Shown here piece by piece: positions 53,455 to 53,872 of a stretch of DNA of 53,872 nucleotides (position 1 is its first letter; every line of letters begins with the position of its first letter). The notes under the pieces are model-generated. The model made no database searches and was not told where the DNA came from. It saw only the letters and a list, made by a program, of their open reading frames with translations. The translations under genes and the position numbers were made by a program. Origin of the DNA: Paludibacteraceae bacterium (GTDB lineage: Bacteria; Bacteroidota; Bacteroidia; Bacteroidales; Paludibacteraceae); assembly GCA_017628395.1 (NCBI GenBank), contig JAGBZD010000025.1, positions 1-53,872 of the forward strand, written 5' to 3'.

Positions 53455-53509
53455 TGCGGTTATTGCGGTTTTGAAATTCCGCAAAACCGCTAAAACCGCA
53501 ATAACCGCA
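53455..53509. repeat. 18-bp perfect inverted repeat with alternative pairing
   Basis: The left arm TGCGGTTATTGCGGTTTT (53455-53472) is the exact reverse complement of 53492-53509, around a 19-base loop. The loop itself contains CAAAACCGC, which can pair instead with the inner half of the left arm (GCGGTTTTG). Two mutually exclusive hairpins are therefore possible. Confidence 0.85.
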
Positions 53510-53598
53510 CATACATGTTCGCCATTCCGCCACATGTCTTTTCGTATGGCGAAAGTTTTGAATGTCCCGATAAACATCTTCCTTAGGAACTTATAATA

Positions 53599-53835
53599 TC
53601 ATTCCTTGCGTCCGTGGGAGTCGGTGTAGTGGCATAATCTGCGTTCTAATTCAAGGCGATATTCGCAGAGATGGAGGATATCAACAATTGAAAGGTGCTG
53701 ATGATCAAACATATGGTGCATGGCATGGCACACTTTGATGTGAGCTATTTCTGGGATTCTGCTCCATCTTCCTTCTTTCCAATCGTCTATCTCATCGTCT
53801 AATTTGTTAATCACCTCCAACTCTTTATCCGTCAT
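53599..53835 (-). CDS. Small hypothetical protein, 78 aa
   Basis: An ATG-initiated frame with a charged helical N-terminal half (MTDKELEVINKLDDEIDDWKEGRW). The rest is rich in His and Cys ('HIKVCHAMHHMFDHQHLSIVDILHLCEYRLELERRLCHY'). I do not recognise the family. The high His/Cys content could mean metal binding, or could simply be chance. It reads away from the right edge of the window, so its upstream context is cut off. Confidence 0.5.
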   Translation of the reverse strand: MTDKELEVINKLDDEIDDWKEGRWSRIPEIAHIKVCHAMHHMFDHQHLSIVDILHLCEYRLELERRLCHYTDSHGRKE

Positions 53836-53872
53836 GGATAAGTTGTCTGTCGGTTCAGGATACTTAAGGATA

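Larger units (their letters stand above)
53083..53598. other. Gene-poor spacer with two perfect inverted repeats
   Basis: Apart from the promoter at 53126 and the hairpins at 53338-53383 and 53455-53509, nothing is recognised. Confidence 0.65.

Noticed and set aside
53395-53577. A 60-codon minus-strand frame in the last spacer
   Set aside because: It is translated from the palindrome and its flanks and has no gene-like features.

Overview
The window looks like a chromosomal segment of a member of the Bacteroidales (phylum Bacteroidota); the genus cannot be fixed from the sequence alone. The grounds are: many copies of the Bacteroidota -7 promoter box TAnnTTTG, usually TACCTTTG and often with TTTGC about 20 bases upstream; the gliding/secretion lipoprotein GldH next to a PSP1/RicT protein; DUF5606, DUF4294 and OstA-like proteins; a fused NfnA-NfnB oxidoreductase; Kdo synthesis genes; and a BspA-type leucine-rich-repeat surface protein.

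Layout. 1-4.4 kb is an accessory, AT-rich stretch of small or damaged genes: a 44-residue peptide, a 349-residue secreted protein, an N-terminally truncated DUF1016/YhcG nuclease, and a DUF4160-DUF2442-small protein cluster. Four of its five units end in closely similar GC-rich hairpins and the other holds no recognisable gene. 4.4-5.7 kb carries recX and prmC on the minus strand. 5.7-15.3 kb is a plus-strand run: ribD, three envelope-chaperone/lipid-transport genes, a beta-barrel protein, dnaG, a radical SAM gene and a glycosyltransferase. 15.4-20.5 kb is a minus-strand operon (pyrE, a START-like protein, psd, deoC, nfnAB). 20.5-27.1 kb is a second minus-strand group (gyrB, LOG, a secreted GH16-like protein, kdsA, kdsD, DAHP synthase).

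27.1-29.2 kb has no recognisable gene apart from one possible 13-codon leader peptide, but is packed with repeats. It ends in the leader of the 1029-residue LRR protein. After another repeat-rich gap come gpmI, ychF, a Na/Ca exchanger, an oligopeptide transporter and a CPBP protease (33-39.8 kb). Minus-strand parE, a zinc-ribbon coiled coil, Nif3 and DUF5606 follow (39.8-44.4 kb), then plus-strand smpB, holB, ricT, gldH, trmB, mrp and a MATE transporter (44.6-51.1 kb). The window closes with minus-strand DUF4294, a nucleosidase-like protein, an NlpC/P60 hydrolase and a small unknown gene.

The most unusual content is not a gene. Spacers, and several protein linkers and ends, carry short tandem repeats (periods 7, 9, 10, 11, 14 and 20 bp) and dispersed mini-hairpins. 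In several families the flanking word is constant while the stem sequence changes and stays perfectly self-complementary. The same words recur at distant loci in both orientations. This suggests an active but unexplained repeat-generating process and is the best candidate here for something undescribed.
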